Part shown: piece after piece, positions 9,038 through 18,242 of the stretch
How the letters are laid out: each line of letters starts with the position of its first letter
Numbering within the stretch: the first letter of the stretch is position 1
Source: CAZJHX01 sp964545715
GTDB taxonomy: Bacteria; Myxococcota_A; UBA9042; GCA-2863065
Assembly: GCA_964545715.1 (NCBI GenBank)
Contig: CAZJHX010000015.1
Span: 32,423 to 96,422, forward strand
DNA: 64,000 bases
Direction of reading: 5' to 3'
Notes under the pieces: generated by a model
Told to the model about the DNA's origin: nothing
The model's database searches: none
Seen by the model: only the letters and a program-made list of their open reading frames with translations
Program-made: the position numbers and the translations under genes

Positions 9038-9936
9038 GACGTCTTCGTGTACCCCAGCTTCTTCAGGCCTTTGGCGGAGGTCGTCCAGTTCGGCTCGACG
9101 CGCACGTGCACGCGCAGGAACACCTTGCTGTCGATCAGCGCCTCGATCTGGGCGCGCGCGGCCGCATTGACCGCCTTCATGCGCTCGCCGCCCTTGCCGA
9201 GCACGATGCCCTTCTGCGACTTGCGCTCCACGTGAATGGTGGCGTCGATGTCGACCAGCGGGCGGTCTTCGCGCCGCTTGTAGCGCGTGATCTCGACGCC
9301 GATCGAGTAGGGCAGCTCGTCCGCCAGGGCCTTCATCAGCTCCTCGCGCAAGAGCTCCGCCACCAGAAAGCGCACCGGCTTGTCCGTCAGCTCATCGTCG
9401 CCGTACAGCGCCGGCCCCTCGGGCACCAGCTTGGCGGCCTCGGCCAGCACCGTATCCAAGCCATCTTCTTTCAGCGCGCTTATCGGGATGATGGCGGAAA
9501 AGAGCCCCGTCTCGTGCAGCGCGGCCATCAGCGGCAGCAGCTTCTGCTTTGGCACCCGGTCGACCTTGTTCAGCACCGCGAGGGCGGGCTTCTTGGCCAG
9601 CTCGACTGCGTCCAGGATCTCCCGATCGTCGCGCGAGATGCCGAAGTTGGCGTCCAGCATGACGATGACCGCGTCCACGTCGCCGATGCTGCCCATCGCG
9701 ACCTCGCGCATGTGCTTGTTCAGCGCCTTCTTGGCCCGATGCACGCCCGGGGTGTCGACGAAGATCAGCTGGCCGTTTTCGATGGGGCACACCCCCACGA
9801 TTCGATCGCGGGTCGTCTGCGGTTTGGCCGTTACGATCGCGATCTTCTGACCCAGGATAGCGTTGAGCATCGTGGACTTGCCCACGTTGGGGCGCCCTAC
9901 GATCGTAACAAAGCCGGCGCGGTGCATCTCGCTCAT
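9034..9936 (-). CDS. era: GTPase Era, 16S rRNA/30S maturation
   Basis: 300 residues from ATG at 9936 (MSEMHRAGF), close to the usual Era length; an ATG at 9948 is an alternative. The GTPase domain has GRPNVGKST, the effector segment QTTRDRI, DTPG and NKVD. The C-terminal KH domain carries GIVLGKGGERMKAV. Era binds the 3' end of 16S rRNA during 30S assembly and works at the inner membrane surface. Its stop overlaps the der start, and the long N-terminal extension possible in this frame is not coding-like. Confidence 0.97.
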   Translation of the reverse strand: MSEMHRAGFVTIVGRPNVGKSTMLNAILGQKIAIVTAKPQTTRDRIVGVCPIENGQLIFVDTPGVHRAKKALNKHMREVAMGSIGDVDAVIVMLDANFGISRDDREILDAVELAKKPALAVLNKVDRVPKQKLLPLMAALHETGLFSAIIPISALKEDGLDTVLAEAAKLVPEGPALYGDDELTDKPVRFLVAELLREELMKALADELPYSIGVEITRYKRREDRPLVDIDATIHVERKSQKGIVLGKGGERMKAVNAAARAQIEALIDSKVFLRVHVRVEPNWTTSAKGLKKLGYTKTS

Positions 9937-9959
9937 TGCAGGCGCCATATAGCACGTCG

Positions 9960-9988
9960 TTGACTTATTGCAGACCCCTATATATAAA
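9960..9988 (+). promoter_or_regulatory. Sigma-70 promoter for the yfgM-like/bamB operon
   Basis: TTGACT at 9960-9965, a 17-base spacer, and TATAAA at 9983-9988 match the vegetative consensus closely. The predicted start is near 9995. The leader then holds a short hairpin, GGGGG-TCG-CCCCC at 10011-10023, before the ribosome-binding site GGAGAGG and GTG start at 10052. Confidence 0.75.
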
Positions 9989-10051
9989 CGCGCGGCCGCG
10001 ATATGGCACCGGGGGTCGCCCCCCGAGCGAAGCAGGCAGGAGAGGTATCTA

Positions 10052-10879
10052 GTGGCCAAAGCTAAGGTCCAGACGTCGCGCAAGCGGGTCAATCGAAAGA
10101 AAGAAGAGCTGAAGGCGCCGGATGAGGTAACAACCGCGCTGCAGAAGCTCTCTGAGCATCTCAACAAGCACTTCAAGGTGTACCTGATCGGGCTGGCTGT
10201 CATCCTGGTGCTGTCGCTGGGCATCAACATGCTCATGCAGTCGCGCGAGTCGGCCGCCGTAGAGCGCTCGGGCAACGTGCTGAGCGCAGTGCATATGGTC
10301 AACGGCAGCGTCGCGACCCACGCGGACAGCGAGAAGCTGCTGACCCTGCAGCCCCAACCCGACGCCAAGCCGGTCGAGAGCGACTACCCGACCGACAAAG
10401 AGCGCTGGGAAGCCGCGCTGACCAAGCTGGGTGAGGTCAAGGCTGAAGCGGGCGATCTCGCGCCGGTCGTCTCCGCCATGCAGGGCCGCGTTGAGCTGGC
10501 GCTGGGCAAGGCCTCAGAAGCGGGCACCAACTTCGCGGCGTTTGCCGAAGAGGGCGAGGACAGCGCGCTGTTGCCGCTGATCATCGAGAACCAGGGCCGG
10601 GCCGCCGAGGCCGCAGGTGACCTCTCCACCGCCGCCGGATTCTACGAGAAGCTCGCGGGCTCCGCCGACGCCTACTACAAGGTGCGCGGGTCGATGCTGC
10701 TGGGCGACCTCTACAACCCGAACATGGGCACTGGCGAGGGTCGTGACGGCGCGAAAGCCCGCTCGCACTACGATGCCGCGCTCGAGGCGCTCAAGCCCGC
10801 CGACGGCAAAGTGCTGAACGCAGCGCTGCGCGGTCTCCGTGGCGAGATCTCCCGCCGCCGCGCCCAGCTGCCAGGTTGA
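10052..10879 (+). CDS. YfgM-like inner-membrane TPR protein
   Basis: 275 residues from GTG at 10052, chosen for the GGAGAGG upstream. A basic cytoplasmic N-terminus (about 1-42) precedes one membrane segment (VYLIGLAVILVLSLGI) and a helical periplasmic part with tetratricopeptide-like repeats (AFAEEGED.., AAEAAGDLSTAAGFYEKL..). This is the layout of YfgM, an inner-membrane protein linked to periplasmic chaperones and the Sec translocon. The overlap with a bamB-like gene (TTGA) matches the yfgM-bamB order of other proteobacteria and supports the call. Sequence identity is too low to be certain. Confidence 0.75.
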   Translation: MAKAKVQTSRKRVNRKKEELKAPDEVTTALQKLSEHLNKHFKVYLIGLAVILVLSLGINMLMQSRESAAVERSGNVLSAVHMVNGSVATHADSEKLLTLQPQPDAKPVESDYPTDKERWEAALTKLGEVKAEAGDLAPVVSAMQGRVELALGKASEAGTNFAAFAEEGEDSALLPLIIENQGRAAEAAGDLSTAAGFYEKLAGSADAYYKVRGSMLLGDLYNPNMGTGEGRDGAKARSHYDAALEALKPADGKVLNAALRGLRGEISRRRAQLPG

Positions 10880-12015
10880 ACTCCTCCCAGACGCTTCTGT
10901 CGGTGACAGCCGCCACGGTGGCTGCCGCGATGTGCCTGCTCGGCTGTCGCGCCATCGACGTCCATTACGATGACAGAGACCCCGCGCCGCGCATCCAGAC
11001 GGTGTGGCAGGTGCAGCTCGACGAGATCGAGCCGGTCGCGTACTACCCCAAACAGACGTCTTCTCCCGCTTACGGTGCCAACGGCCGCATCGTGGTCGCG
11101 GGATCCAACCGCGGCGAGGTCGTGGCGGCCGACGCGCAAAGTGGCCGTGTGCGGTGGCGTTTTGCGACCAAAGGCAAGGTGCGCGGCACCCCTGTCATCG
11201 ACGGCAAGGCCGTCTTTGTCGGCGCGACCGACGGCAAGCTCTATCGGTTGGATCTGGGCTCAGGCGCGGAGGACTGGGATGCGCCGTACGGCACCCAGGG
11301 CGCCATCACGTCCAAGCCGGCGCTGGGCGGCGGCAAGGTGGTGTTTCAGAACAACCAGAACCGGACCTACGCCGTGGATGCCAAGACCGGCGTTTACGCC
11401 TGGGACCAGGGGCGGCCTCGGCCCGAGTTTCTGACCATTCAGGGCGACGGCGGGCCGGTGATCTCCGGGGGCTCCGTCTTTGCCGGCTACGAGGACGGCT
11501 ATCTGGTGGCGATGCGCCTGGATGACGGCGCCACGATCTGGTCCAAGAGCCTGGCCGCCGATCAGCGACAGTTCATCGACGTGGATACGCGTCCGGTCGT
11601 GCATGGCGACACGGTGTTTGCGGCGTCGTTTGCCGTCGGTCTCTACGCGGTGGGCGCCAAGCATGGCAATGTGCGCTGGCTGCATCGCGCTCGTGGTGTG
11701 CAGACGCCCGCCATGGGTGACCGCTACCTCTTCGCCACGACCGGCGCGGGTCGCGTACTGGCCCTGGATCCCAAGACGGGCAAGGTGCAGTGGAGCGCAC
11801 GGCTGGACTACGGTGAGCTGTCGGGGCCGACCATCGTCGGTGACAATCTGTTCGTGCCGACGGGCAACGGGGTGGTTCTGTTCGATGCCGCGCGTGCCTC
11901 TGCGGTTGCGCGCATCTCACCCGATTATGGGCAGACCGGTGCGGTGGTCACGACCGGCGGCTGGCTGCACATGGTCACCAACGGCGGCACCCTGGTGGGA
12001 GCCCGCCTGCTATGA
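10876..12015 (+). CDS. bamB: BamB-like PQQ-repeat beta-propeller lipoprotein
   Basis: 379 residues from a TTG start embedded in the previous stop (TTGA). A signal peptide ends in the lipobox CLLGC. The mature protein is a series of WD/PQQ-type blades with recurring GxVxAxDAxxGxxxW motifs (for example VVAADAQSGRVRWRF, RVLALDPKTGKVQWSA), giving about eight blades. BamB is the scaffold lipoprotein of the BAM complex that inserts outer-membrane proteins. A general PQQ-like propeller is the alternative, but the neighbouring YfgM-like gene favours BamB. Confidence 0.85.
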   Translation: MNSSQTLLSVTAATVAAAMCLLGCRAIDVHYDDRDPAPRIQTVWQVQLDEIEPVAYYPKQTSSPAYGANGRIVVAGSNRGEVVAADAQSGRVRWRFATKGKVRGTPVIDGKAVFVGATDGKLYRLDLGSGAEDWDAPYGTQGAITSKPALGGGKVVFQNNQNRTYAVDAKTGVYAWDQGRPRPEFLTIQGDGGPVISGGSVFAGYEDGYLVAMRLDDGATIWSKSLAADQRQFIDVDTRPVVHGDTVFAASFAVGLYAVGAKHGNVRWLHRARGVQTPAMGDRYLFATTGAGRVLALDPKTGKVQWSARLDYGELSGPTIVGDNLFVPTGNGVVLFDAARASAVARISPDYGQTGAVVTTGGWLHMVTNGGTLVGARLL

Positions 12016-13217
12016 GGCTACTCGCCGCTCTAGCCCTGGCGCTCACGATTGGCTGCTCCTCGGGCGGCGGCGAGCGCACCAGCACAACCTCTGACGGGAC
12101 GGACACCGGCACCGCCGACACCGGCACCTCCGACACCGGCACCTCTGCTACAGAGGACACCGGCACCGGGGACACCGGCAGTGACCTGCCCGATCCGTGC
12201 GAAACGTCGGACGACTGCGACGGCGAGCAGATCTGCGACTGCATCGGCCGCTGCGTCGCGCCCGGCATCCCCGAGATCGAGAGCTGCGCCGCCGACATCA
12301 ACTGCGGATCGGACAACTACTGCGACGTGTGTGCGGGCGTGTGCCGCAAGCTCAAGACGCTGTGCGAGCCGTGCGAGGACAGCAAAGAGTGCGACGAGGG
12401 CGGCGCTTGTATCGACTTCCAATCCGGTGGTCGCTTCTGCCTGCGCGCGTGCGTGGCCGATCCGGGCTGCCCGCAGGAGGGCTATCGCTGCAACTCGGTG
12501 GACGGCGAGTCGCAAAAGCAGTGCACGCCGCTGTCCGGTCAGTGCACGAAGCCGGCGCTATGCGCGGATGACAGCGAGTGCGAGTTTGGCTCGATCTGCG
12601 AGACCGGCACGTGCAAGCCCGGCTGCCCCGACGACGACGTGTGCCCCGACGACTTCGTGTGCACCGCGTTTCGCTGCGTGCCGGCGTGCTCCGACGCGAA
12701 CCCTTGTCCCGTCGGGCAGGAGTGCGATGACGGCCACTGCAAGATAGAGGGCGGCTGCCTGGAGCCGAAAGACTGTCCCGAGCCCGAGACCTATTGCGAT
12801 ATGGGCGAGTTCCTCTGCAAGCCGGGCTGTCAGGCGGACTTCGACTGCAAGGCGTCGGGCAAGGAGTGCCTGGCCGGCAAGTGCGAGGACAAGGGCTGCA
12901 CGGGCAACTTCCTGTGCGCTTTTGAGCAGGTCTGCGAGCTGGCCTCCGGTCAGTGCGTGCAAGCCGAGGGTCCCTATTGTGAGCCCGGCTGCGATCAGCA
13001 GTCCGAGACGGCGTGTGGCGGGGCTCCGAACATGTGCCTGGGCCTGCAGGACAAGGACGGCAACGAGCTGGGCGACTTCTGTTTTGTCGCGTGCGGTCCG
13101 GACCCGAAGAACCCATGCCCGCAAGGCTATGCGTGCCAGGAGATCGAGCAGCAGGACGGGTCCAAGTCTCAGCTTTGCTTCCGGGACTGCTCGACCAAAC
13201 CCTTCGGCGTCGAGTGA
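12012..13217 (+). CDS. Cysteine-rich lipoprotein with Asp-Thr-Gly linker
   Basis: 401 residues. The signal peptide ends ALTIGC (lipobox). Residues 20-60 are a low-complexity linker of TDTGT/DTGT units. The remaining 340 residues hold dozens of cysteines in irregular CxxxSDCxxxxxC patterns, like the disulfide-knotted surface proteins common in myxobacteria. No enzyme motif is visible; a cell-surface binding or structural role is likely but unproven. The start overlaps the bamB stop (ATGA) and the stop overlaps the next gene (GTGA), so it is embedded in the bamB operon. Confidence 0.85.
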   Translation: MRLLAALALALTIGCSSGGGERTSTTSDGTDTGTADTGTSDTGTSATEDTGTGDTGSDLPDPCETSDDCDGEQICDCIGRCVAPGIPEIESCAADINCGSDNYCDVCAGVCRKLKTLCEPCEDSKECDEGGACIDFQSGGRFCLRACVADPGCPQEGYRCNSVDGESQKQCTPLSGQCTKPALCADDSECEFGSICETGTCKPGCPDDDVCPDDFVCTAFRCVPACSDANPCPVGQECDDGHCKIEGGCLEPKDCPEPETYCDMGEFLCKPGCQADFDCKASGKECLAGKCEDKGCTGNFLCAFEQVCELASGQCVQAEGPYCEPGCDQQSETACGGAPNMCLGLQDKDGNELGDFCFVACGPDPKNPCPQGYACQEIEQQDGSKSQLCFRDCSTKPFGVE

Positions 13218-14137
13218 ACCTCTCCAGAAAGGACGTGGAGGCCGCCGCAGCGCGGATTCGTGGGCTGGTCAAGCGCACGCCGGTGATGGCGTCGCGGCTG
13301 ATCGACGAGCTGGCCGGTGCGCGTGTCTTCTTCAAGTGTGAGCATCTGCAGTCGGCGGGCGCCTTCAAGTTTCGAGGCGCCACGCACGTGCTGGCCCTGC
13401 TGACCGAGGAGCAGCGAAAGCTTGGCGTGATCACGCACAGCTCGGGCAACCACGCGCAGGCCCTGGCGCTGGCCGCCTCGCGCGCGGGGGTACGCGCGAC
13501 CATTGTGATGCCGCGCGGGTCCAACCCCCTCAAGAAGGCCGCGACTGAGGCCTATGGCGCGCGCGTCGTCGAGTGCGAGAACACCCAGGCGGCGCGCGAG
13601 TCCACGTGCGCTGACGAGATCGCCCGCACCGGCATGCACCTGGTGCATCCGTACGACGATCCCCGGATCATCGCCGGCGCCGGCACCGCGGCGCTGGAGC
13701 TGCTCGATCAAGTGGCGGACCTGGACGCGATCATCACGCCCGTCGGCGGCGGCGGCCTGCTCGCCGGCTCGGCGCTGGCGGCGGATGGGCGTTGCCGCCT
13801 CTACGGGGCCGAGCCGCTGGGCGCAGACGACGCCTGGCGCGGCTTTACCAGCGGCCGGCGCGTCACCGAGCAGGTCCCCAACACCGTGGCGGATGGGCTG
13901 CGGACGTGCCTGGGCCTCAACAACTTCCAGGTGATCGTCGGTGGCGGCGTGACCGATATCGGGTTGGCCAGCGAGACCGAGATTCTCGACGCGATGACAC
14001 TGATCCACACCAGAACAAAGCAGCTGATCGAGCCGTCATCGGCCGTACCGCTCGCGTGTCTGCTGAACGGCACGATCCCCACGCGGGGCCGCATCGGCAT
14101 CATCTTGACCGGCGGAAACTACAGCCCAACTCCGTAA
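13214..14137 (+). CDS. Threonine dehydratase/serine racemase-like PLP enzyme
   Basis: 307 residues from GTG at 13214 (GTGA overlap). Fold type II PLP signatures are complete: the Schiff-base lysine in AGAFKFRGA, the substrate loop SSGNHAQALA and the phosphate-binding PVGGGGLLAG. The chain ends without an ACT regulatory domain, and its length matches catabolic threonine dehydratase, serine racemase and hydroxyaspartate ammonia-lyase, which cannot be told apart from sequence alone. The reaction is expected to be deamination of threonine or serine in the cytoplasm. Its place behind a surface lipoprotein gene looks incidental. Confidence 0.93.
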   Translation: MNLSRKDVEAAAARIRGLVKRTPVMASRLIDELAGARVFFKCEHLQSAGAFKFRGATHVLALLTEEQRKLGVITHSSGNHAQALALAASRAGVRATIVMPRGSNPLKKAATEAYGARVVECENTQAARESTCADEIARTGMHLVHPYDDPRIIAGAGTAALELLDQVADLDAIITPVGGGGLLAGSALAADGRCRLYGAEPLGADDAWRGFTSGRRVTEQVPNTVADGLRTCLGLNNFQVIVGGGVTDIGLASETEILDAMTLIHTRTKQLIEPSSAVPLACLLNGTIPTRGRIGIILTGGNYSPTP

Positions 14138-14192
14138 AATTTGCGGGCTCCGAAACTTTTGTTAGTCCGGTCTCACCCGTAGACTGATCTGT

Positions 14193-15632
14193 ATGAGGAA
14201 GCTGCTCCTCACCGCGCTTTTCAGCTTTGTCGCCGCTCCGGCCCAGGCAGACGACCCGCAGACTCGCCTGGGTACCCTGCGCGTGCACGCGTGGCTGGGG
14301 AAGCCGTCGATGCCACCGATCGCGCTGACTCGCGGGCCGCTGCAGCAGATTATCGAGGGTGTCGAGCCGGAGGGCATTCGGCCGTCGGCCCAGGCATGGG
14401 AGGACGCGATCACCCGTGACCGCCGGCTGGCTCGCGCCGCGGATGAGGCGTTGGACGAGCTGCAGCGCCACTATCGCCACCAGATGGTTGTTCGGCCGGG
14501 CGAGCTCTCGCAGCTGCGCGTCCAGTTGGCAAGGGAGCGGCACCGACTGCAGAGCCGGCTGGATGGTGAGGCGGCTGATCGGGCCGTGCATCTGCGCCAG
14601 CGGGAGAGCCACATCCTGGACCAGCTGCAGCGCTCCTCCAAACGGCGCAAGGGGGTAGGGCGAGCGGCGTCCCAGCTCCTGGTTGCCGAGATACAGTTTG
14701 CGCGGCATCAGCACACCCATCGCACGCTGATGGCGCGGTGGCAGCGCCGTCACGATGCGTATCAACGGGGTGAGCTGGCGCAGAAGCCGACGCCGCCGAT
14801 GCCGTTTTTGAAGCCGACCGTGTCCGCGCTCGAGCGCGTGAGCAATCTGGCGCCCGACCGGCTGACGCGGGAGCGCGCGGCCCAGCTGCTGGCGGTGGTG
14901 CTGCACGCCAGCGGCGACCTGGATGCTGCGGTGCGGACGCTACAGGCCGCGCTGAAGTCCCGGGTGAGCTGGACGTTGCGCGCCGAGCTGCACAACCGCC
15001 TGGGAGATCTGCTTCTGGAGCAGGGGCGCTTTGCGGGCGCGGCACGCCGATACGGGGCGCTCAAGCGGACCGACGGATCCTGGTACGTGCGCGCTCGGTT
15101 GGGATTGGCCTGGTCCCGCCATCGATTGGGTGACGACGACGGCGCGCTGGCGGCGGTCAAAGAGGTGCGTGCGCGCCTGGCGGGGCTCTTCGATGGCTCG
15201 GCGCAGGCGCTGATGTCGGAGGCGGATCTGCTGTACGCCCAGCTGCTGGCAGACAGCGCGCGCGCCCTGCCCGGCGGGCTCAGCCTGCGGCTCAAGGACG
15301 TGGTGCGTGCCCTGCGCCAGCGTCACGCCACGATGGTGCCGGTGGCCACGACCGCGACGGCGGCGGAGGATCGTCGCCTGGCGGCCATCGCCGACCGGAT
15401 CGGTCCGCTGCGCACATGTTATCGTCGCCTGCTTGCGTCCAGCCCGGCCGCCCGACCGCGTGGCGTGATCGCGATGACCCCCGGCGCCCGTGCCACGCTC
15501 GTCGGCGTCAACACGGCGGACCGCCGCTTCCGGACGTGCATCGGCGCGGCCCTGAGGCCGGTCGTGTCTTCTCGCGGGCTACCGTCCGCCATCCTCGCGG
15601 TGGAGTTCGAGCCTGAACCGCCGACTCCGTAG
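14193..15632 (+). CDS. Exported repeat protein with AgmX/PglI-like C-terminus
   Basis: 479 residues with a signal peptide ending APAQA. Residues 200-350 contain TPR-like helices (AAQLLAVVLHASGDLDAAVRTL). The last 80 residues have the AgmX/PglI pattern: IGPLRTCYRRLLASSP, a glycine-rich middle and RFRTCIGAALRP. In Myxococcus this domain occurs in gliding and energy-coupling proteins. The function here is unknown. The gene follows the dehydratase after 55 bases. Confidence 0.75.
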   Translation: MRKLLLTALFSFVAAPAQADDPQTRLGTLRVHAWLGKPSMPPIALTRGPLQQIIEGVEPEGIRPSAQAWEDAITRDRRLARAADEALDELQRHYRHQMVVRPGELSQLRVQLARERHRLQSRLDGEAADRAVHLRQRESHILDQLQRSSKRRKGVGRAASQLLVAEIQFARHQHTHRTLMARWQRRHDAYQRGELAQKPTPPMPFLKPTVSALERVSNLAPDRLTRERAAQLLAVVLHASGDLDAAVRTLQAALKSRVSWTLRAELHNRLGDLLLEQGRFAGAARRYGALKRTDGSWYVRARLGLAWSRHRLGDDDGALAAVKEVRARLAGLFDGSAQALMSEADLLYAQLLADSARALPGGLSLRLKDVVRALRQRHATMVPVATTATAAEDRRLAAIADRIGPLRTCYRRLLASSPAARPRGVIAMTPGARATLVGVNTADRRFRTCIGAALRPVVSSRGLPSAILAVEFEPEPPTP

Positions 15633-15873
15633 CCTTCGCTCGCCGCTGTAAAAAAGTTTTACGTTTCGCGTGACAGCATGACAATTTTTGTAGGGGCGCG
15701 CAGTGTCACGGTTTTGGGGTCACTTGGGCGGGTGCACCCCGATCTGATGACACGCATGTCGTGATCACCGCAATTGTGCGTGACCCGCGCCGTGGATACA
15801 GCCGGGTCTCCGGGACCCTCTATTGGGCCTAAACGCCGTATAGCGCTGGGTCCCATGATAAAAACCGAACTTC

Positions 15874-15889
15874 TGGAATATTCCTTGCA
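15874..15889 (+). promoter_or_regulatory. Possible sigma-54 promoter upstream of the sigma-70 gene
   Basis: TGG at 15874-15876, then 8 bases, then TTGCA at 15885-15889: the spacing of a -24/-12 promoter is exact, but the -24 element is TGGAAT rather than TGGCAC. The predicted start is near 15900, 29 bases before the ATG. The central GGAATATTCC is also a perfect 10-bp palindrome and could instead be an operator. The surrounding 15633-15870 is unusually AT-rich for the window and shows no gene. Confidence 0.35.
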
Positions 15890-15928
15890 CGAGGCCCTCA
15901 CGGTGCAGAATCAGCGATGGAGTAAGGC

Positions 15929-17506
<1,578 letters not shown>

Positions 17507-17534
17507 CTGAGCTTCCTTTCTCTCCACTAATCTC

Positions 17535-18242
17535 ATGACCCTTCTGATGCTAGCCGGACTGCTCGGATCGCCCTCGGTCATTGCTCCGCCACCGACGTCC
17601 TACGCCGTGCATCTGGCGTGGCGGCAAAAGCTGCGCAGCAACAAGAAGATTCACGACAGCCGCGTGCAGTCGTCGCTGACCATCAAGCTCGGTCGCCGGG
17701 GCGTCGTGACCGCTTGCCGAGGTCTCAAAGGGCACTCCGTGTCCGTCACGGGTCCGCCCCGGGCCGGTGAGCCGCAGCGCCCGCCAGACCGCCTGGACGA
17801 GTCCAGCGAGAAGCAGCAGGGCTATCGAGGCAAGTGGCGCCGCGCGAAGGGAAAGCTGCACCTGGATCTCAACCCCGACAACCGGGTCTGCCCTCAGCTA
17901 CCCGCGAATAACGCCGGGCGCCGCCTGCGCCGGCAGCTCATCTGCAAGCCGGCCGCGCAGCTGGCAGGCCTCGAGCGGGTGGGAGATGACGTGCTGGCCT
18001 GCGGGTACGTCAGGGGCACGCCGGTCGATGACGGCCTGGGCGTGTTGATAAGCATCCCGGGGGTGGGGCCGCGAATCCTCCTGGGCGCCAAGCCCGGACT
18101 GGTCGCCCACTGGGCGCGCCTGGGCCGCAGGGCCGGCATCACGCTGACGGTTGGTCAGGCGCCTGCCCCCATCACAAAAGACGCGTGGCGGAAACCGCCG
18201 CCGCAACCTGCAAAGCCGCTGACCCTGCGCGGCCGGCGCTAG
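17535..18242 (+). CDS. Unknown exported protein
   Basis: 235 residues with a short hydrophobic N-terminus (MTLLMLAGLLGSPSVIAPPP) that may be a signal peptide. The middle is basic and polar, and it has a few cysteines in RVCPQLP and QLICKP. The tail is proline- and arginine-rich. No family was recognised. The stop overlaps the stop of the convergent gene on the minus strand by 4 bases. Confidence 0.6.
   Translation: MTLLMLAGLLGSPSVIAPPPTSYAVHLAWRQKLRSNKKIHDSRVQSSLTIKLGRRGVVTACRGLKGHSVSVTGPPRAGEPQRPPDRLDESSEKQQGYRGKWRRAKGKLHLDLNPDNRVCPQLPANNAGRRLRRQLICKPAAQLAGLERVGDDVLACGYVRGTPVDDGLGVLISIPGVGPRILLGAKPGLVAHWARLGRRAGITLTVGQAPAPITKDAWRKPPPQPAKPLTLRGRR

Noticed and set aside
7610..9963. Long plus-strand open frames opposite der and era
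   Set aside because: They are His/Arg/Asp-rich mirror translations of conserved GTPase genes, which is common in high-GC DNA.
15659..15901. Minus-strand 80-codon frame in the gap before the sigma factor gene
   Set aside because: No ribosome-binding site, no recognisable protein character, and it overlaps promoter-like sequence.
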